DNA of 10,287 nucleotides from contig JASHQT010000517.1 in the NCBI GenBank assembly GCA_030039005.1, forward strand, positions 1-10,287, read 5' to 3'. This document shows, one piece after another, positions 1-6,405 of this stretch. The stretch's first letter is position 1. The number at the start of each line of letters is the position of its first letter. This DNA is from Bryobacteraceae bacterium. Its GTDB lineage: Bacteria > Acidobacteriota > Terriglobia > Bryobacterales > Bryobacteraceae. The translations under genes were made by a program, and so were the position numbers. Below the pieces are notes generated by a model. The model ran no database searches, was not told the origin of the DNA, and worked only from the letters and a program-made list of their open reading frames with translations.

Positions 1-399
1 GACGTGGGCTTGGGCTACATTCACCTGGGCCAATCTTCGACGACCCTCTCGGGCGGCGAAGCCCAGCGCATCAAGCTCGCGCGCGAGCTAAGCAAGCGCC
101 AGACCGGCCGCACCGTTTACATCCTGGACGAACCCACCACCGGCCTGCATTTCGAAGACGTGAAGCGCCTGCTCGATGTTCTCCAGCGTCTGGTCGATCT
201 GGGCAATACTGTCATTGTGATTGAACACCAGCTCGATGTGATCAAATCGGCCGACTGGATCATCGACATGGGCCCGGAAGGCGGCGAGCGCGGCGGCAAC
301 GTGGTCGCCACAGGCACACCCGAGCAGATCCTGCGCTTCAAGAAAAGCCACACCGCTCATGCGCTCGAAAAGGCGCTGCACTCCGGCAAGGTCGCATGA
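1..399 (+). CDS. uvrA: UvrA, excinuclease ABC subunit A, C-terminal end (5' truncated by window edge)
   Basis: This is the last 132 codons of UvrA, the DNA-damage-recognising ATPase of UvrABC nucleotide excision repair, a cytoplasmic protein that acts on DNA. The reading frame is open from base 1, so the gene starts outside the window. Seen in sequence: the UvrA-type entry [11 protein letters not shown], the ABC signature [18 protein letters not shown] (about bases 49-102), the Walker B segment [13 protein letters not shown] with its catalytic Asp-Glu, and the H-loop region [29 protein letters not shown] sequence (His near base 227). Together these form the second ABC ATPase cassette of UvrA. 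The C-terminal tail after the ATPase is short. The stop codon overlaps the next gene's start (ATGA, 396-399), so the two are probably translationally coupled. Identity is very secure from the signature and H-loop sequences. Confidence 0.97.
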   Translation, partial: DVGLGYIHLGQSSTTLSGGEAQRIKLARELSKRQTGRTVYILDEPTTGLHFEDVKRLLDVLQRLVDLGNTVIVIEHQLDVIKSADWIIDMGPEGGERGGNVVATGTPEQILRFKKSHTAHALEKALHSGKVA

Positions 400-1340
400 G
401 CAAGTACGGTTACGAGCCCTTGAGCTTCTTGGGCCTTAAGACCGTTTCGCTCCAGGCGCGCGGCGGCAAGGTCCGCCTCGAACATTTTGCCAAACCATAT
501 TCGGGCGGCGGCGTTTCCGCGCTGCTCGGTTCGCTTCCCCGTATCCTGGCTGCCGATTCTTTTCGCTCCGTCGTCGATGCTCTCGTAGCCGCGCGCGACG
601 GCCAAAAGATGATCCTCTGGGGACTCGGCGGACACGTCATCAAGTGCGGGCTCGCTCCGATTCTGATCGATCTCATGCACCGTGGATATGCGACCGCGTT
701 TGCATTGAACGGCGCGGCCGCCATCCACGATTTCGAGATCGCCCTCGCCGGACACACCAGCGAAGACGTGGAGGCCGTGCTTCCGGACGGCAGTTTCGGG
801 GCGGCCGAGGAAACCGGTCGAGAACTTAACGCCGCGCTCGCTTGCGAGACCGGCTTTGGCGAATCGTTAGGAAAGCATCTGGAGAAAATCGCCGATCCGC
901 GCTTCGCATCCTCCAGCCTGCTTTGCGAAACCTATCGCAACTCCACGCCGGTCACCGTCCACGTCGCCATCGGCACCGATACTCCGCACACGCACCCCAC
1001 TGCCATGGGCGACGCGCTCGGCCGCGCCACGCATCACGACTTCCGCCTGCTATGCTCCCTGGTGAAAGAGATCCACGATGGCGGCGTCTACCTGAATGTC
1101 GGCTCCGCCGTCGTTCTGCCCGAAGTTTTTTTGAAAGCCGTCTCCGTGGTCCGCAATCTCGGCCATCCGCTCGCCAACTTCACCACTGTGAATTTCGATT
1201 TCCTCCAGCACTACCGCCCCAAGGTGAACGTCGTCGAGCGCCCGCACGCGCGCTCCGGCGGGCACGGCTACTCCATCACCGGTCATCATGAAATCATGAT
1301 CCCGCTCCTCGCCGCGGCATTAATCGAGCGTTCCGCATGA
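396..1340 (+). CDS. Conserved protein of unknown function, possibly distantly deoxyhypusine-synthase-like
   Basis: This 314-residue protein has no signal peptide or membrane segment and is probably cytoplasmic. I do not recognise a characterised function. Notable stretches are [12 protein letters not shown] (residues 74-85), [16 protein letters not shown] (104-119), [20 protein letters not shown] (122-141), [11 protein letters not shown] (191-201), ATHHDF (211-216), [17 protein letters not shown] (232-248) and [17 protein letters not shown] (289-305). Glycine-rich turns and conserved-looking His/Asp residues (H80, H111, D112, D195, H198, H200, H213, H214, H297, H298) suggest an enzyme. The pattern '[14 protein letters not shown]...SEDV' recalls the 'TTGAN-EED' region of deoxyhypusine-synthase-like NAD-binding proteins, but I see no clear equivalent of that family's catalytic lysine motif. 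This resemblance is weak inference. Start ATG overlaps the uvrA stop and has AAGG at 388-391. Its own stop overlaps the next gene by ATGA, so it belongs to the uvrA-mtnA transcription unit. Confidence 0.9.
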   Translation: MSKYGYEPLSFLGLKTVSLQARGGKVRLEHFAKPYSGGGVSALLGSLPRILAADSFRSVVDALVAARDGQKMILWGLGGHVIKCGLAPILIDLMHRGYATAFALNGAAAIHDFEIALAGHTSEDVEAVLPDGSFGAAEETGRELNAALACETGFGESLGKHLEKIADPRFASSSLLCETYRNSTPVTVHVAIGTDTPHTHPTAMGDALGRATHHDFRLLCSLVKEIHDGGVYLNVGSAVVLPEVFLKAVSVVRNLGHPLANFTTVNFDFLQHYRPKVNVVERPHARSGGHGYSITGHHEIMIPLLAAALIERSA

Positions 1341-2107
1341 CGCCCATCGAGCCATCGAGCGAACCATCGGGCAACCCGCTCGATCTCTCGCCCAGCCCCG
1401 CGCCCCCGATTCCCTGCCCCCGATCCCCGTTCTTCGACTATTCGGATTTTTTCTTCTTCCTCGGTTTGGCGCTCGCTTCCATCCTGGTGGCTGTTCTGCT
1501 GGTCCGCGCCGCCAGAATTTTGATCCCCATCTCGATGCCGGTGCAGTTACTGCTGGTCCAAAGTGCCTGGTATTTTCTCGCGTTCGGATCGCTGGCGGCG
1601 CTGTTCCGCATCCGCTACGATCGGCCGTTCTGGCGATCGCTCGGCTGGCGCCCGGTCGCCTTCAGCGTGATGTCTGGAGCCGTTTTGGCCGGCCCTGTCC
1701 TGGCACTCGGCGTCGGTGTGCTCGGTTCCGCTCTACGCACGCCGAATATCGAGCTGCCGTTTGAACAAATGCTCAGCTCCCGCGCTACCGTCATCCTGCT
1801 GGGCCTGGTGGTGGTGATCCTGGGGCCCTTCGCTGAAGAGCTAGCTTTCCGCGGCTTCCTGATGCCACTGCTGATTCGCAGCCTCGGCGCCGCCGCCGGC
1901 ATTGTCCTCACCGGCGTGATCTTCGGAAGCATCCACGGCTACGAATATCGATGGTCCTGGCAATATATGGCGCTGATCTCGCTCGTCGGGTGCGTGCTCG
2001 GCTGGGCCAAATACAAAACGCAATCCACCGTTACGTCCGCCTGTATGCACGCTACCTTCAACCTCACGCAATTCGTCGCGTTCCTCGCTCAGTCGCGCGC
2101 CCTATGA
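1337..2107 (+). CDS. CPBP family intramembrane glutamic endopeptidase (CAAX-protease/Abi type)
   Basis: This is a multi-pass inner-membrane protease-like protein of 256 residues. The diagnostic motifs of the CPBP family (Rce1-like fold) are all present: EExxxR as EELAFRG with E167, E168 and R172; FxxxH as FGSIH with F196 and H200; and HxxxN as HATFN with H238 and N242. Hydrophobic stretches at about 36-58, 68-90, 108-132, 150-164, 186-198, 210-223 and 238-250 fit the usual helical bundle. Residues 4-33 form an odd, Pro/Ser-rich tail before the first membrane segment. Family members include prenyl-protein CAAX proteases and bacteriocin-immunity proteins; in most bacteria the substrate is unknown, and nothing here names one. 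The start overlaps the upstream stop (ATGA, 1337-1340), and its TGA stop lies in an ATGA at 2104-2107 just before mtnA. Confidence 0.93.
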   Translation: MTPIEPSSEPSGNPLDLSPSPAPPIPCPRSPFFDYSDFFFFLGLALASILVAVLLVRAARILIPISMPVQLLLVQSAWYFLAFGSLAALFRIRYDRPFWRSLGWRPVAFSVMSGAVLAGPVLALGVGVLGSALRTPNIELPFEQMLSSRATVILLGLVVVILGPFAEELAFRGFLMPLLIRSLGAAAGIVLTGVIFGSIHGYEYRWSWQYMALISLVGCVLGWAKYKTQSTVTSACMHATFNLTQFVAFLAQSRAL

Positions 2108-2148
2108 TGGAAACCGGTCATGATTGAGACCAGACCATGATTGAAACC
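2104..2148 (+). repeat. Three imperfect tandem copies of the mtnA start region, creating two tiny upstream reading frames
   Basis: The 12-mers ATGATGGAAACC (2104-2115), ATGATTGAGACC (2120-2131) and ATGATTGAAACC (2137-2148) follow one another with linkers of 4 and 5 bases. The third copy is the mtnA start. The first ATG overlaps the protease stop and opens a 7-codon frame ending TGA at 2125-2127. The second opens a 6-codon frame whose TGA (2138-2140) overlaps the mtnA ATG as ATGA. Each frame therefore ends inside or just after the next start. Inference: a small local duplication replaced an ancestral 4-base overlap with a chain of stop-restart sites that could pass ribosomes to mtnA. Confidence 0.6.
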
Positions 2149-3153
2149 ATTCAGTGGACCGATTCGGGCGTAGTGATGATCGATCAGACCCGGCTGCCGC
2201 GCGAGGAAGTTTACGTCACCTGCACCGATTATCGCGAGGTCGCCGAAGCCATTCGATCCATGGTGATCCGCGGTGCCCCCGCCATCGGCGTCGCGGCGGC
2301 CATGGGCATCGCGCTGGGGATGCGGCAAGCAGCGTCTGAAGCGCAATTCGACGAAATCTGCGAGACCATCCGCCGCACGCGCCCCACGGCGGTGAATCTC
2401 TTCTGGGCCATCGAGCGTATGCGCCGCGTGTACGAAGCGATCGCCGGCCGCGAGCTTTCGGAAATTCGCGAAAAGCTCACCGCCGAAGCCATCCAGATGC
2501 GTCTCGAAGATATCGCGATCAACGAATGCATCGGAAAAAACGGTGCTCCCTTGATCCCCGACGGCAAAACCGTGCTGACGCACTGCAACGCCGGAGCGTT
2601 GGCCACCGCCGGCTATGGCACCGCGCTCGGCGTCATTCGCGCCGCTGTTGCCTCCGGCAAGAAGATCGACGTATTTGCCGATGAGACCCGCCCATTTCTC
2701 CAAGGCGCGCGCCTCACCATCTGGGAGCTGCAGCACGACCACATTCCCGCCACGCTCATCACCGACAACATGGCCGGCTATTTCCTGCACTCGGGCCGCA
2801 TCGGCTGCGTCATCGTCGGCGCGGACCGCATCGCGGCGAACGGCGACGTGGCCAATAAAATTGGCACCTACTCCGTTGCGGTTCTGGCTAAGGAGAACAA
2901 TGTACCTTTCTACGTGGCCGCGCCTATTTCCACGCTCGATCTGGGCCTGGCCTCGGGCGACCAGATCCCCATCGAGCAGCGCGCCGCCGCCGAAGTTACG
3001 CACGTGCACGGTGTCCCCGTGGCGCCCGAAGGCACGGCCGTTGCGAATCCGGCGTTCGACGTTACGCCGAATCGCTACGTCACCGCGATCGTCACCGAGC
3101 GCGGCGTAGCACGGCCGCCTTATGCCGATTCGCTCCGCGCATTGACAGTGTAA
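2137..3153 (+). CDS. mtnA: S-methyl-5-thioribose-1-phosphate isomerase
   Basis: MtnA converts 5-methylthioribose-1-phosphate to 5-methylthioribulose-1-phosphate in the cytoplasmic methionine salvage pathway, which recycles methylthioadenosine from polyamine synthesis and related reactions. The 338-residue length is normal for the family. Seen: RGAPAIG (45-51), the [18 protein letters not shown] region with the expected catalytic Cys150, the [15 protein letters not shown] segment (179-193), ITDNMAG (208-214), and [20 protein letters not shown] with the expected catalytic Asp230. These separate it from the related eIF2B alpha-like proteins. Start ATG 2137 is chosen because MIETIQWT is a typical MtnA beginning. 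No clear Shine-Dalgarno precedes it; instead two short upstream reading frames overlap into it (see the repeat entry), suggesting reinitiation. No other methionine-salvage genes are in the window. Confidence 0.97.
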   Translation: MIETIQWTDSGVVMIDQTRLPREEVYVTCTDYREVAEAIRSMVIRGAPAIGVAAAMGIALGMRQAASEAQFDEICETIRRTRPTAVNLFWAIERMRRVYEAIAGRELSEIREKLTAEAIQMRLEDIAINECIGKNGAPLIPDGKTVLTHCNAGALATAGYGTALGVIRAAVASGKKIDVFADETRPFLQGARLTIWELQHDHIPATLITDNMAGYFLHSGRIGCVIVGADRIAANGDVANKIGTYSVAVLAKENNVPFYVAAPISTLDLGLASGDQIPIEQRAAAEVTHVHGVPVAPEGTAVANPAFDVTPNRYVTAIVTERGVARPPYADSLRALTV

Positions 3154-3175
3154 AGTTCGCACCTTTTTACTGAAG

Positions 3176-3193
3176 CTGCGGGATTCTTCGCAG
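3176..3193 (+). terminator. Weak hairpin after mtnA, in the 237-bp gap before the next gene
   Basis: CTGCG (3176-3180) pairs with CGCAG (3189-3193), and two further G-T pairs inside could extend the stem. No T-run follows, so intrinsic termination is doubtful; it may only be a structural element. The rest of the 3154-3390 gap shows no protein or RNA gene I can support. A TTGACA hexamer at 3197-3202 has only TAAATA at 3215-3220 downstream, 12 bases away, which is too close for a normal promoter. The gap presumably separates the uvrA-mtnA unit from the small-gene unit and should hold the latter's promoter, but I cannot point to it. Confidence 0.25.
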
Positions 3194-3378
3194 AAATTGA
3201 CAGGTGGACGGAAGTAAATACCTCGCGCCGACCGCGGGTCGACACCTCATCATCGCCAGGTCGCCTGCGTAACCAACTCATCCTCAAGACCTTTCAAGTC
3301 TGTGCTTGCATTGGCAGAGCAATTGCTCCACTCATCGCAGCGCCGCGCAAGCCGGTAGCAAGCGCTCGGCAGCTTTTT

Positions 3379-3384
3379 GGAGGT
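3379..3384 (+). promoter_or_regulatory. Strong ribosome binding site for the 88-residue protein gene
   Basis: GGAGGT lies 6 bases before the ATG at 3391. It is the best Shine-Dalgarno match in the window and is what supports this short gene being real and starting at that ATG. Confidence 0.8.
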
Positions 3385-3390
3385 CACTAG

Positions 3391-3657
3391 ATGGAAACCT
3401 TGAAGAAAATGATAGAGCCTCGCGATGAGTTCGAGAGCGCTTTGATCACCGAGCTCGTGGAGCTGCGCAGGAGTGAGAAAGCCCTGCAGAAGATGTACCC
3501 GCGACTCAAGTCCAAGCCGCAACTGCGCATGCAGTTTCTACGGCAGCTCGCCGAAATGCAGCAGCGCGCGCACCGGCTGGATGCGGTGTTGAATCCCCTC
3601 GGAGCGTTCCAATTCGGCGAGCCGGTTGCCGCGGCGGTTCATAGCTCTGTCGCCTGA
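3391..3657 (+). CDS. Small helical protein, resembling half of a DUF892 ferritin-like domain
   Basis: This is an 88-residue, charged, soluble protein with no signal peptide. It appears to form two amphipathic helices, about residues 12-38 and 43-70, followed by a loose Ala/Val-rich tail. The sequence ELVELRRSEKALQKMYPRL (21-39) and then QLAEMQQRAHRLDAVLNPLG (52-71) follows the pattern of the first helical pair of DUF892 (YciE-like) ferritin-fold proteins, which are usually about twice as long. E29 and E55 sit where that family keeps acidic residues, but the usual His of its HLEET motif is Gln52 here, so metal binding is doubtful. The family assignment is inference from reading alone. A strong GGAGGT site precedes the start. 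Its stop codon overlaps the ribosome binding site of the DUF3309 gene, so the two are probably co-expressed; YciE-like and DUF3309 proteins are both often linked to stress responses. Confidence 0.8.
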   Translation: METLKKMIEPRDEFESALITELVELRRSEKALQKMYPRLKSKPQLRMQFLRQLAEMQQRAHRLDAVLNPLGAFQFGEPVAAAVHSSVA

Positions 3658-3660
3658 GGA
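3656..3660 (+). promoter_or_regulatory. Ribosome binding site of the DUF3309 gene, overlapping the previous stop codon
   Basis: GAGGA sits 6 bases before the ATG at 3667 and shares its first two bases with the TGA (3655-3657) of the 88-residue protein gene. This arrangement favours coupled translation and fixes the start of the 50-residue gene. Confidence 0.7.
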
Positions 3661-3666
3661 ACCCTC

Positions 3667-3819
3667 ATGCGGCTCGTTCTGCTAATTGTCTTGATCGTCG
3701 TTCTGCTCGGCCTTCTTCCGGCGTGGCCATACAGCGTGGGTTGGGGCTATTATCCCAGCGGCGGTCTAGGCCTCATATTGTTAATTGTGATCATCCTCAT
3801 TCTGATGGGTCGCATTTAG
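3667..3819 (+). CDS. DUF3309 family membrane miniprotein
   Basis: This is a 50-residue protein with the whole DUF3309 pattern. A hydrophobic helix (RLVLLIVLIVVLLGLLPAW, residues 2-20) is followed by a short polar hairpin, PYSVGWGYYPSGGLG (21-35), then a second hydrophobic helix (LILLIVIILILMGRI, 36-50). The central WPYS.GWGY-PSGG turn is the hallmark of the family and makes this a real gene despite its size. It should sit in the inner membrane as a helical hairpin. No member has, to my knowledge, a proven function. Such genes are widespread as small solitary ORFs in proteobacteria and acidobacteria and often lie near stress genes. It starts 10 bases after the preceding stop, with its ribosome binding site overlapping that stop, and ends inside a strong hairpin. 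Confidence 0.92.
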   Translation: MRLVLLIVLIVVLLGLLPAWPYSVGWGYYPSGGLGLILLIVIILILMGRI

Positions 3820-3835
3820 TAACGCGGCCCATCGG
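3802..3835 (+). terminator. Strong hairpin spanning the DUF3309 stop codon, probable terminator
   Basis: CTGATGGGTCGC (3802-3813) pairs with GCGGCCCATCGG (3824-3835) over 12 positions, ten Watson-Crick and two G-U, around a 10-base loop ATTTAGTAAC. The DUF3309 stop TAG (3817-3819) lies in the loop. A short TGTTT (3838-3842) follows rather than a full T-run. It could end the small-gene transcript or protect its 3' end. Confidence 0.55.
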
Positions 3836-3911
3836 CCTGTTTCCTGCCAACCAACTCCTCCAAGCCTGGAGCGAATTCGTCCAAATGCTAAGATGTGGGT
3901 GATTCCTTTCC

Positions 3912-4244
3912 ATGGGCACTCACGGTGTGAAGGTGGTAATCATTTACCCACGGCCTCACGACGAGCCGGCGTTTGAAAGATCCTACTTGGAAGAACACGT
4001 GCCTCTGGTGGAGAGCAAGCTCAAAGGGCTGACGCGGCTGGTTTTGACCAAGGTCACCGGTTCGCCGCAAGGCAAGATCGCAGCCTACCGAATCGCCGAA
4101 GTATACTTTTCCTCCATGGACGAACTTCAGTCCATCATGGGATCCGATGGGGGTAGGGAAGTGATTGCCCACGCGCAGAGTATCTCCAGCGGCGGCCCGC
4201 CTCTTGTATTGTTTTGCGAGGAAGAAGCCTTCGTATATTGGTAA
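3912..4244 (+). CDS. EthD family protein (dimeric alpha/beta-barrel fold)
   Basis: This 110-residue cytoplasmic protein reads as an EthD domain along nearly its full length. It opens with a beta strand and the typical YPRPHDEPAFERSYLEEHVPL segment (residues 12-32, with His29 in the E-x-H-x-P-L position), then KLKGLTRLVLTKV (36-48), the second-half YRIAEVYFSSMDELQSIMGS (59-78), and SGGPPLVLF near the end. EthD proteins are small ferredoxin-like-fold proteins. The founding member is needed for cytochrome P450 degradation of ethyl tert-butyl ether, but most relatives have no known substrate, and none is indicated here. The start ATG 3912 has GGTGA (3898-3902) upstream, a fair though somewhat distant ribosome site. 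Its stop is 8 bases before the preferred start of the DPP III gene, so the two may be co-transcribed. Confidence 0.92.
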   Translation: MGTHGVKVVIIYPRPHDEPAFERSYLEEHVPLVESKLKGLTRLVLTKVTGSPQGKIAAYRIAEVYFSSMDELQSIMGSDGGREVIAHAQSISSGGPPLVLFCEEEAFVYW

Positions 4245-4252
4245 TTGGTGGT

Positions 4253-6247
4253 ATGAGATTCCCTACGGCCTTCGCCGTTCTGCTGTCGCTGAATGCGATC
4301 GCCTGGGGCCAGGCGCGGGTGGGAGACGTCGCCGAGGCGCGTGTAGACCGCGTGGCTTCCACCGGTTTCGTCCAGCTCGAAGCCGGCAGTTTCCGCCAGC
4401 TCGATGCGCGCCGGCAAGCGCTGGCCTACTGGCTGTCCGAGGCCTCCATCGCGATCAATCCCATCATTTTCGATCAAATGTCGCGATTCGGTTTGCGCCA
4501 GAAGCGCGTGCTGGAGTTGATCGTCGCGCACCCGGAAGGAGTCGATAGGGCGTCTTACGCGAAGATCCTGGCGTTCACCAAGCTGTTCTGGGCCAATCGC
4601 GGCAACCACAACGAGACCACCGCGCAGAAATTCCTGCCCGATTTTACTTTTGACCAACTGCGCGCTGCCGGACTCGCCGCGCTCGACCACGGCGGTTCCG
4701 GATTCACCGGCGCCTCATTCGAGAAAGAGATTGAAGAGCTGAAGCCCTCGTTATTTGATCCGAATTTTGAACCGCTCACCACCGCGAAAAGCCCGCGCGG
4801 CGGTCTGGACATTTTGCAAGCCAGCGCCAACAACTTCTATTCGGGAGTCACGCTCGCCGATCTGAAAAATTTCACTGAACACTTTCCGCTCAACTCGCGC
4901 TTGGTGAAAGGGAACGGACGCCTCCAAGAACAGGTGTACCGTGCCGGCACGCCCGACCATCGCGTGCCACCGGGCGTGTATGCCGAATATCTTGCCAAAG
5001 CCAATTCGTATCTGGAGAGAGCGGCCGAACTCGCCGAACCCGGTCAAGCCAAAGCCATTCGCGACCTGATTCGCTACTACCAGACCGGCGACTACAAGGA
5101 CTGGCTGCAGTTCGACATCGATTGGGTCGCCAACAACGCGACGGTGGATTTCGCCAACGGCTTTATCGAAGTCTATCGCGACGCGCGCGGCGCCAAGGGC
5201 AGCTCCCAGAGCTTCGTCACCGTGGATGACGCGCCGATGCAAGCGATGATGCGCAAGATCGCGGCCAACGCGCAGTATTTCGAAGACCATGCCCCGTGGG
5301 CGCCGCAATATCGCAAACAGGGCGTCAAGCCGCCCGTGGCCAAAGCCGTCGAGACGCTGATCGAAACCGGCGACTTTCACGTAACAACCGTCGGCGACAA
5401 TCTTCCCAACGAAGACGAGATCCACGAAAAATATGGCAGCAAGAGCTTTCTGTTCACCGGCAGCTCTCGCGCCCTGTCCCACGCCACCGGCGATGCGCCG
5501 CTCGAAGAGTTCGCCGCCACGCCGGAAGAAATCGCGCTTGGCAAAAAGTATGGCGATCAAGCCGAAGATCTGATGACCGGCCTGCACGAAATCATCGGGC
5601 ACGGCTCCGGCAAAATGGATCCCAAGCTGACCCGCGATCCGGCCTTTTACCTGAAGCAGTATTTTTCGACGCTCGAAGAAGCTCGCGCGGACTTGATGGC
5701 TTTGTGGAGCGTCTGGGATCCCAAAGTGCGCGAGCTTGGGCTGATCCCCAATCTGGATGTAGCCAAAGTGATGTACTATGACGCGGTGCGCGTCGCCATC
5801 ACACAGCTCCGCCGCATCCCCAAGGGCGACACGATTGAAGAAGACCACGAGCGCGACCGGCAGTTGATCGTGAACTACATCCGCGATAAAACCGATGCGA
5901 TCGCCGAAGTTCAGCGCAACGGGAAAACATATTACGAGATTCGCGATTTCGCGAAGATGCGGCAGGGCGTGGGTCAGCTTTTGGCCGAGCTGATGCGCAT
6001 CAAAGCCGAAGGCGATTACAACGCAATCCAGGCTTTGACCGACAAATACGCTGTGCACTTCGACCCCAAGCTGCGCGATCAAGTGATCGAGCGCTACGGC
6101 AAGCTGAATATTCCCACGTACTGGGCCGGCATTAATCCCGAGCTGACCGCCAGCTTCGATTCCGCGGGAAAAATCGAAAAAGTAGGGATCTCCTACCCGC
6201 GCGACTTCGTCAAACAGCAGCTCGGCTACAGCGCCATGTTTCGTTAG
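4253..6247 (+). CDS. Dipeptidyl-peptidase III (peptidase family M49) with signal peptide
   Basis: This zinc exopeptidase removes dipeptides from the N-termini of oligopeptides. The family M49 signature HExxGH is seen as HEIIGH (residues 445-450 from this start; His445 and His450 bind zinc, Glu446 is catalytic), followed by GSGKM. The third-ligand motif EEARAD (475-480) lies only about 25 residues later, the compact spacing I recall for bacterial (Bacteroides-type) enzymes rather than the longer eukaryotic spacing. The 664-residue length also fits the shorter bacterial forms. I chose ATG 4253 because it gives a clean signal peptide, MRFPTAFAVLLSLNAIAWGQA, with likely cleavage after residue 19 or 21, and lies 8 bases after the EthD stop. 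A TTG at 4214 in the same frame would add 13 residues, overlap the EthD gene and spoil the signal peptide. No lipobox Cys is present, so the product is probably periplasmic or secreted, with a role in peptide scavenging (inference). Confidence 0.95.
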   Translation: MRFPTAFAVLLSLNAIAWGQARVGDVAEARVDRVASTGFVQLEAGSFRQLDARRQALAYWLSEASIAINPIIFDQMSRFGLRQKRVLELIVAHPEGVDRASYAKILAFTKLFWANRGNHNETTAQKFLPDFTFDQLRAAGLAALDHGGSGFTGASFEKEIEELKPSLFDPNFEPLTTAKSPRGGLDILQASANNFYSGVTLADLKNFTEHFPLNSRLVKGNGRLQEQVYRAGTPDHRVPPGVYAEYLAKANSYLERAAELAEPGQAKAIRDLIRYYQTGDYKDWLQFDIDWVANNATVDFANGFIEVYRDARGAKGSSQSFVTVDDAPMQAMMRKIAANAQYFEDHAPWAPQYRKQGVKPPVAKAVETLIETGDFHVTTVGDNLPNEDEIHEKYGSKSFLFTGSSRALSHATGDAPLEEFAATPEEIALGKKYGDQAEDLMTGLHEIIGHGSGKMDPKLTRDPAFYLKQYFSTLEEARADLMALWSVWDPKVRELGLIPNLDVAKVMYYDAVRVAITQLRRIPKGDTIEEDHERDRQLIVNYIRDKTDAIAEVQRNGKTYYEIRDFAKMRQGVGQLLAELMRIKAEGDYNAIQALTDKYAVHFDPKLRDQVIERYGKLNIPTYWAGINPELTASFDSAGKIEKVGISYPRDFVKQQLGYSAMFR

Positions 6248-6252
6248 GATGT

Positions 6253-6274
6253 ACCGCCAGTAATTTACTTGGCG
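6253..6274 (+). terminator. Hairpin directly after the DPP III stop, possible terminator
   Basis: CCGCCA (6253-6258) pairs with TGGCGG (6269-6274). GTA (6259-6261) and TAC (6265-6267) extend the stem past a single unpaired T, leaving an ATT loop. It begins 6 bases after the stop codon, the right place for a terminator, but no T-run follows. The remaining bases up to the CheW gene show no promoter I would defend. Confidence 0.4.
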
Positions 6275-6395
6275 GGCAATGGGCTTGCATTCTCAAGCTG
6301 GCACCGTCACGGGTTAAGTAAGTGTGAACGCGACTGGCCCCCGCGCCATTCAAGGTTTCCTCGCCCGGACCGATGAGCAAAGTGAGGGCAACCTC

Positions 6396-6400
6396 AGGAG
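6396..6400 (+). promoter_or_regulatory. Ribosome binding site that favours a GTG start for CheW
   Basis: AGGAG ends 5 bases before an in-frame GTG at 6406. The earlier in-frame ATG at 6373 has no comparable site upstream, so this element decides the preferred CheW start. Confidence 0.55.
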
Positions 6401-6405
6401 CCGCC

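Noticed and set aside
2089..3162. Minus-strand open frame of 357 codons opposite mtnA
   Set aside because: It mirrors mtnA almost exactly, and its translation (His/Gly/Asp/Arg-rich, no recognisable domain) is what the antisense of GC-rich codons gives. mtnA has all its catalytic motifs.
3197..3220. Possible sigma-70 promoter (TTGACA with TAAATA)
   Set aside because: The spacing of 12 bases is far from the usual 16-18, and no better -10 element lies at the right distance.
4214..4252. TTG start for DPP III, 13 codons upstream
   Set aside because: It would overlap the EthD gene by 31 bases and place Arg-rich residues before an otherwise perfect signal peptide starting at ATG 4253.
4751..6082. 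Minus-strand open frame of 443 codons inside the DPP III gene
   Set aside because: It lies wholly antisense to a gene with intact M49 zinc motifs, and its translation shows no domain or ribosome site.
6284..6319. Possible promoter before cheW (TTGCAT with TTAAGT)
   Set aside because: The spacing is 24 bases, and the sequence at the proper -10 position is GC-rich; no flagellar-type sigma-28 pattern was seen either.
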